Both the position numbers and the translations under genes were made by a program. A DNA stretch of 9,010 nucleotides, taken from contig DHEX01000123.1 of assembly GCA_002400085.1 (NCBI GenBank), forward strand, positions 3,643-12,652, read 5' to 3'. A model generated the notes under the pieces. That model saw nothing but the letters and a program-made list of their open reading frames with translations. It was not told the DNA's origin and did not search any database. Below, one piece after another: positions 6,418 to 9,010 of this stretch (within the stretch, counting starts at the first letter, position 1; each line of letters opens with the position of its first letter). The DNA is from Clostridiaceae bacterium UBA4839. Its GTDB lineage: Bacteria; Bacillota; Clostridia; Clostridiales; Caloramatoraceae.

Positions 6418-6552
6418 GTGCTTAGAACTTACCAACCAAAAAAGAGACAGAGAAGCAAAGAACACGGATTCAGAAAAAGAATGAAGACTCGTTCAGGAAG
6501 ATTGGTTCTTCAGAGAAGAAGAAGAAAAGGAAGAAAGAAATTGACAGCATAA
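6418..6552 (+). CDS. rpmH: 50S ribosomal protein L34
   Basis: L34 is a small basic protein of the large ribosomal subunit that binds 23S rRNA. Translation from the GTG at 6418 gives 44 residues, the normal length. It reads MLRTYQPKKRQRSKEHGFRK and continues with RMKTRSGRLVLQRRRRKGRKKLTA, matching the family along its whole length. The start is GTG rather than ATG, supported by the GGGGGTG site and by the conserved N-terminal pattern (M)xRTYQPKxR. It is the first plus-strand gene after the origin and has a perfect consensus promoter. In most bacteria rpmH is followed closely by rnpA. Here an intrinsic terminator overlaps the stop codon and the rnpA gap is 160 bases, so L34 is probably made at a much higher level than the genes after it. 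Confidence 0.97.
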   Translation: MLRTYQPKKRQRSKEHGFRKRMKTRSGRLVLQRRRRKGRKKLTA

Positions 6553-6576
6553 GGGCCGCTTTTTCGTGGCCTTTTT
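6551..6576 (+). terminator. Rho-independent terminator after rpmH
   Basis: GGCCGC (6554-6559) pairs with GTGGCC (6566-6571) with one G-U pair and a six-base loop. A run of five T (6572-6576) follows. The A/G bases before the stem can extend pairing into the T-run. The hairpin begins inside the rpmH stop codon. It probably reduces, rather than abolishes, read-through into rnpA. Confidence 0.85.
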
Positions 6577-6596
6577 CTCAACCTTTTAAGTAAAAA

Positions 6597-6642
6597 AAAG
6601 AAATTATATTTTATACTAAAATTGAAAAAATATAATTTCTTT
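6597..6642. repeat. 16-bp perfect AT-rich stem-loop between rpmH and rnpA
   Basis: AAAGAAATTATATTTT (6597-6612) is the exact reverse complement of AAAATATAATTTCTTT (6627-6642), with a 14-base loop. The stem has only two G-C pairs but its length is unlikely to be chance even in AT-rich DNA. It could protect the 3' end of the rpmH transcript, act as a second terminator, or shield the start of the rnpA message. No such role can be shown from sequence. Confidence 0.75.
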
Positions 6643-6712
6643 AATTTATTTAGCAAAATCTGTATATAGGTTGTTAATTAGATTTTGTTCCTGTAAAAAA
6701 GGAGATTAATTA

Positions 6713-7054
6713 ATGAATGGTGAGGAAAAGATAAAAAAAAATTCGCAGTTTAGATATATTTATGCTCATGGGAAATCATACAGTGATGAAAACTTAGTTT
6801 TATATGTTTTGAAAAATAGAAAAAACATAAATAGAACAGGAATATCAATTAGTAAAAAAGTTGGAAATAGTGTTGTAAGAAATAAAATAAAAAGGCTTAT
6901 TAGAGAAAATTATAGGCTTTGTAAAGATGATATTAAAAAAGGTTATGATTTAATTTTTATTGTTAGGATAAATGCTGCAGATGCAGATTATTATAAAATA
7001 AAAAAATCTATGTATTATTTATTTAAAAAAACTAATTTACTTAATAAAGTATAG
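6713..7054 (+). CDS. rnpA: Ribonuclease P protein component
   Basis: RnpA is the small basic protein subunit of RNase P. It helps the catalytic RNA bind precursor tRNAs and remove their 5' leaders. The 113-residue length is usual. The family RNR motif is clear at residues 48-66: KKVGNSVVRNKIKRLIREN, with the conserved K49, G51, N52, R56, N57, K60, R61 and R64. The N-terminal IKKNSQFRYIYAHGKSY is also typical, as is YDLIFIVR (78-85) near the end. The ATG at 6713 has a GGAG site eight bases upstream. The gene lies 160 bases after rpmH, behind its terminator, and I see no strong promoter of its own in the gap. It may depend on read-through from rpmH. Codon use is extremely A/T-rich, like its neighbours. 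Confidence 0.97.
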   Translation: MNGEEKIKKNSQFRYIYAHGKSYSDENLVLYVLKNRKNINRTGISISKKVGNSVVRNKIKRLIRENYRLCKDDIKKGYDLIFIVRINAADADYYKIKKSMYYLFKKTNLLNKV

Positions 7055-7187
7055 GTTGTCTATTTTTAAAATAAAATATATATTGGAAGCTGCTTGTGGA
7101 ATTCATTTAATTGAATTAATGAGAAATTTTTAGTTTTAAACATTATTTGCTATTAATGAATTTCAGAGTTATTATTTTATATTTAAG

Positions 7188-7193
7188 AGGGAG
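7188..7193 (+). promoter_or_regulatory. Ribosome binding site for the yidD TTG start
   Basis: AGGGAG ends five bases before the TTG at 7199. It supports TTG as the start, because no ATG or GTG is present at the expected N-terminus. Confidence 0.75.
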
Positions 7194-7198
7194 TTAAA

Positions 7199-7408
7199 TT
7201 GAAAAAATTCTTAATATTTTTAATAAAATTTTATAGGAAATATATTTCACCATTAAAGCCTCCTTGCTGTAGGTTTTACCCTACTTGCTCAGAATATGCA
7301 ATTGAGGCATTAGAAAAGTATGGAGCTTTAAAGGGCAGCTATATGTCTATAAAAAGAATTTTGAGATGTCAGCCATTTAATCCTGGTGGATATGACCCTG
7401 TCCCTTAA
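7199..7408 (+). CDS. yidD: Membrane protein insertion efficiency factor YidD
   Basis: YidD is a short membrane-associated protein that assists YidC-dependent insertion of inner-membrane proteins. The 69-residue product carries the family hallmarks: FYRKYISPLKPPCCRFYPTC (11-30), SEYAIEALEKYGALKGSYMS (31-50) and the ending ILRCQPFNPGGYDPVP (54-69). Cysteines 23, 24, 30 and 57 are present. The first ten residues are hydrophobic and basic and could form an amphipathic membrane helix. It starts with TTG, supported by AGGGAG just upstream and by the family's usual MKK(F/L) opening. It lies 144 bases after rnpA and 114 bases before yidC, the conserved rnpA-yidD-yidC order. In many bacteria these genes overlap or nearly touch, so the gaps here are comparatively wide. 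Confidence 0.96.
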   Translation: MKKFLIFLIKFYRKYISPLKPPCCRFYPTCSEYAIEALEKYGALKGSYMSIKRILRCQPFNPGGYDPVP

Positions 7409-7432
7409 TTTGTAAAAATATTTGGATTAATA

Positions 7433-7461
7433 TTTCCATAATCGTTTATTAATAGTATAAT
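7433..7461 (+). promoter_or_regulatory. Candidate promoter for yidC-jag
   Basis: TTTCCA (7433-7438, 4 of 6 to the -35 consensus) and a perfect TATAAT (7456-7461) are spaced by 17 bases in the yidD-yidC gap. Transcription would begin near 7468, about 55 bases before yidC. In such AT-rich DNA a chance TATAAT is common, so this is tentative. Confidence 0.35.
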
Positions 7462-7506
7462 ATTTATTAAATACATTGGATATAACACATAGTTGTTTAT
7501 ATAAAA

Positions 7507-7514
7507 GAGGGAGG
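7507..7514 (+). promoter_or_regulatory. Ribosome binding site for the yidC TTG start
   Basis: GAGGGAGG ends eight bases before the TTG at 7523. The strong match and normal spacing select this TTG. The next in-frame ATG is 12 residues downstream and would remove conserved N-terminal sequence. Confidence 0.8.
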
Positions 7515-7522
7515 ATAAACCT

Positions 7523-8209
7523 TTGAAAGTATTAGTAAAACCTTTAACAAGTTTTTTTATGCTAATTCACAGTATGCTAATTTCTATGGGAATTTCTAAT
7601 CCAAGCTGGCAATACTTTCTTGATATTCTCATATTTACATTAATTATTAAGTTGATACTTCTACCACTTACTATTCAGCAGACAAAATCTTCAGCAAAGA
7701 TGACTGAATTCCAGCCTAAATTTAAAGAACTTCAGGATAAATATAAAAATGATCCTCAAAAGCTTCAAAAAAAGCAGATGGAACTTCAAAAAGAACTTGG
7801 TATCAATCCAATGTCAGGATGCTTATTAATGTTAATTCAGTTTCCAATATTCATAGCTATGTATGAGGTAATACAAAACTTTCCTGGTTTTGATGGCGTA
7901 CCTTTTTTATGGTTAAAAAGTTTAGGTGCACCTGATAAAACAATGATACTTCCTATATTATCGGGTTTAACTCAATATTTTTATGGAATCATGATGCTCC
8001 CTAAGGACGCAGACGATGACGATCCACAAATAGCGCAGCAAAAGAGGATGAATCTTTTTATGTCAATTATATTTGTTGTTATGCTTTATAAATCAAAAGC
8101 TGCGTTATGGCTTTATTGGATAATCAGCAACTTACTTCAGATGTTAATGCAACTCTTTATTTTAAAAAAATATATGCAAAAAACAGAAGAGGATAAGGTA
8201 GTTAAATAA
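7523..8209 (+). CDS. yidC: YidC/Oxa1-family membrane protein insertase
   Basis: YidC inserts and folds membrane proteins, alone or with the Sec translocon. The 228-residue product is the short Gram-positive type. Likely membrane segments are about 34-51, 99-117, 139-158, 177-190 and 193-214. The charged cytoplasmic hairpin is visible at about 55-95 (FQPKFKELQDKYKNDPQKLQ), followed by NPMSGCLLMLIQFPIFIAMY (95-114). Residue K43 in FTLIIKLILLPL sits where many family members have the groove arginine. The second cytoplasmic loop contains an acidic run DADDDD (162-167). There is no lipobox cysteine near the N-terminus, so it is probably not a lipoprotein. The start is TTG with a strong GAGGGAGG site. 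The jag ribosome binding site overlaps its stop codon, so translation of the two is probably coupled. Confidence 0.97.
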   Translation: MKVLVKPLTSFFMLIHSMLISMGISNPSWQYFLDILIFTLIIKLILLPLTIQQTKSSAKMTEFQPKFKELQDKYKNDPQKLQKKQMELQKELGINPMSGCLLMLIQFPIFIAMYEVIQNFPGFDGVPFLWLKSLGAPDKTMILPILSGLTQYFYGIMMLPKDADDDDPQIAQQKRMNLFMSIIFVVMLYKSKAALWLYWIISNLLQMLMQLFILKKYMQKTEEDKVVK

Positions 8210-8216
8210 GGTGGTG
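8208..8216 (+). promoter_or_regulatory. Ribosome binding site for the jag TTG start, overlapping the yidC stop
   Basis: AAGGTGGTG has one mismatch to AAGGAGGTG and ends six bases before the TTG at 8223. It overlaps the yidC TAA. In the jag frame the two GTG codons just upstream (8211, 8214) are followed by TGA at 8217, so they cannot be the start and TTG is the only choice. Confidence 0.75.
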
Positions 8217-8222
8217 TGAGGA

Positions 8223-8864
8223 TTGAAAACCTTAGAATCAGTTGGTAAAACTGTAGATGATGCTATATCAAATGGATTAAAAGAACTTAATGTAGAAGAT
8301 ATTGATAAAGTCAATGTTGAAGTAATTACACAAGGTAGTAAAGGTATATTTGGACTTGGTTCAAAACCTGCAAAGGTTAAATTAACTTTAAAAAATAATT
8401 ATGAGACCATAGCAAAAGCTTTTTTAGGTGATATTTTTGACAGTATGAATTTAAAATGTGAAATTCAGGTTAAGGATGAAGGAAACTGTTTAAAGGTAAA
8501 TCTTGTTGGATCTAATATGGGCATTATTATAGGTTATAGGGGGGAAACCCTGGATGCTTTGCAGTATCTTTTGAGCCTTGTTATTAATAAAAATAATAGG
8601 GAAGATGATGAGTTTAAGAAAGTAATACTTGATACTGAAAACTATAGAAGCAAAAGAGAAGAAACTTTAATAAAACTTGCAAATAAGCTTGCATCAAAAG
8701 TTAAAAGGTATAATAAGAGCATTACTTTAGAACCTATGAATCCATATGAGAGAAGAATAATTCATACAGCACTTCAAGATAATCCTTATGTTGAAACTCA
8801 TAGTGAAGGTGAGGAACCGTATAGAAAAGTAGTTATAGAATTAAAAGGGTCAAGCAATTCTTAG
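8223..8864 (+). CDS. jag: Jag/KhpB (EloR) RNA-binding protein with Jag-N, KH and R3H domains
   Basis: This is the Jag protein, also known as KhpB or EloR, an RNA-binding regulator linked to cell elongation and division in Gram-positive cocci. Its targets in clostridia are less clear. The 213 residues show the full three-domain order. The Jag-N domain (about 1-55) includes the conserved SKGIFGLGSKPA (39-50). The KH domain has the GxxG loop in IIIGYRGETLDALQYL (101-116). The R3H domain at the C-terminus contains NPYERRIIHTAL (173-184), with R177/R178 and H181, and ends in EPYRKVVIEL. It begins with TTG 13 bases after yidC and is in the same operon. The usual next genes in Firmicutes are mnmE and mnmG, but here a terminator follows jag. 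Confidence 0.96.
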   Translation: MKTLESVGKTVDDAISNGLKELNVEDIDKVNVEVITQGSKGIFGLGSKPAKVKLTLKNNYETIAKAFLGDIFDSMNLKCEIQVKDEGNCLKVNLVGSNMGIIIGYRGETLDALQYLLSLVINKNNREDDEFKKVILDTENYRSKREETLIKLANKLASKVKRYNKSITLEPMNPYERRIIHTALQDNPYVETHSEGEEPYRKVVIELKGSSNS

Positions 8865-8873
8865 ATTTAGGTT

Positions 8874-8945
8874 GGAGTTTACAAAAGATTAGACGAAAGC
8901 CCATTCCTTTAATCGCTGGGAGTTTCAGGGATGGAGCATCAAATT
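8874..8945 (+). ncRNA. Possible structured RNA segment after jag (unassigned)
   Basis: The sequence after jag can fold into a long interrupted hairpin: AGTTT (8876-8880) with AAATT (8941-8945), GAT (8887-8889) with ATC (8938-8940), GC (8899-8900) with GC (8936-8937), and CCATTCC (8901-8907) with GGGATGG (8928-8934). The 8888-8940 part is close to half G+C, far above the surrounding intergenic DNA. Such a GC rise in an AT-rich genome can mark a structured RNA. I do not recognise any riboswitch or ribozyme class. It could be a 3' UTR element of jag or the leader of the next gene. Confidence 0.35.
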
Positions 8946-8953
8946 TTCTGGTT

Positions 8954-8986
8954 AAAACCTCGAGCTTATGAAGCTTGAGGTTTTTT
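8954..8986 (+). terminator. Strong Rho-independent terminator downstream of jag
   Basis: CCTCGAGCTT (8958-8967) pairs with AAGCTTGAGG (8971-8980) through ten base pairs including one G-U, with a three-base loop. Six T (8981-8986) follow and the A-run at 8954-8957 can pair with them. This should end the rnpA/yidD/yidC/jag transcript, or terminate a leader of the next gene. Confidence 0.92.
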
Positions 8987-9010
8987 ATCTATTATTAATT
9001 ACAGAAAACT

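Noticed and set aside
7100..7117. Hairpin AATTCA/TGAATT in the rnpA-yidD gap as a terminator or regulatory site
   Set aside because: It is a short AT-rich stem without a T-run and is likely chance.
7476..7505. Second promoter-like pair (TTGGAT and TATAAA) before yidC
   Set aside because: The -35 matches only three bases, spacing is 18, and the start would fall inside the ribosome binding site.
8865..8957. T-box, SAM, c-di-GMP, preQ1, fluoride or small self-cleaving ribozyme after jag
   Set aside because: The conserved sequences of these classes are not present. GACGAAAGC resembles part of a hammerhead core but no CUGAUGA partner is seen.
1..9010. Mobile elements, CRISPR arrays, tRNA or rRNA genes
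   Set aside because: No transposase or integrase frames, no regularly spaced direct repeats with spacers, and no tRNA or rRNA consensus sequences were seen.

Overview
This window is the chromosomal replication-origin neighbourhood of an AT-rich, low-GC Gram-positive bacterium. It most likely comes from Clostridium sensu stricto or a close relative. The gene order (gyrB, remB/yaaB, recF, yaaA, dnaN, dnaA | oriC | rpmH, rnpA, yidD, yidC, jag) is the classic Firmicute origin block. The strongly A/T-biased codons, GGAGG-type ribosome binding sites and lysine/isoleucine/asparagine-rich proteins all fit a clostridium. The species cannot be named from the sequence alone.

Left part, minus strand, transcribed right to left: dnaA (replication initiator), a 313-base gap, dnaN (sliding clamp), yaaA (small S4-domain protein), recF (repair ATPase), remB/yaaB (DUF370 protein) and the 5' two-thirds of gyrB, which runs off the left edge. 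These form a replication and repair cluster with short gaps after dnaN.

Origin: DnaA boxes (TTATCCACA and one- or two-base variants) lie in two clusters on either side of dnaA. The upstream cluster (about 5827-6221) has four perfect boxes. The downstream cluster (about 4172-4419, between dnaA and dnaN) has three perfect boxes. The downstream half also carries the full layout of a Bacillus-type unwinding module: a perfect box, a short G cluster, six tandem TAG/TAA triplets (DnaA-trios, 4224-4241), then an AT-rich stretch. The chromosome probably opens there, just on the dnaN side of the trios.

Right part, plus strand: a promoter with perfect -35 and -10 hexamers drives rpmH (ribosomal protein L34, GTG start), which ends in an intrinsic terminator. 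A 16-bp perfect AT-rich hairpin follows, then rnpA (RNase P protein), yidD, yidC (membrane insertase) and jag (KhpB/EloR-type RNA-binding protein). The last three all begin with TTG. After jag, a locally GC-rich, foldable stretch runs into a strong intrinsic terminator near the right edge.

Transcription diverges from the origin on both sides, so every gene is co-directional with its replication fork. The gene content is conserved and ordinary. The parts most worth a second look are the origin architecture (trio module, paired inverted DnaA boxes, a 12-bp inverted repeat), the two hairpins after rpmH, the run of TTG starts, and the structured tail after jag. I found no mobile element, CRISPR array, tRNA or rRNA, and no evidence of a new multi-gene system.
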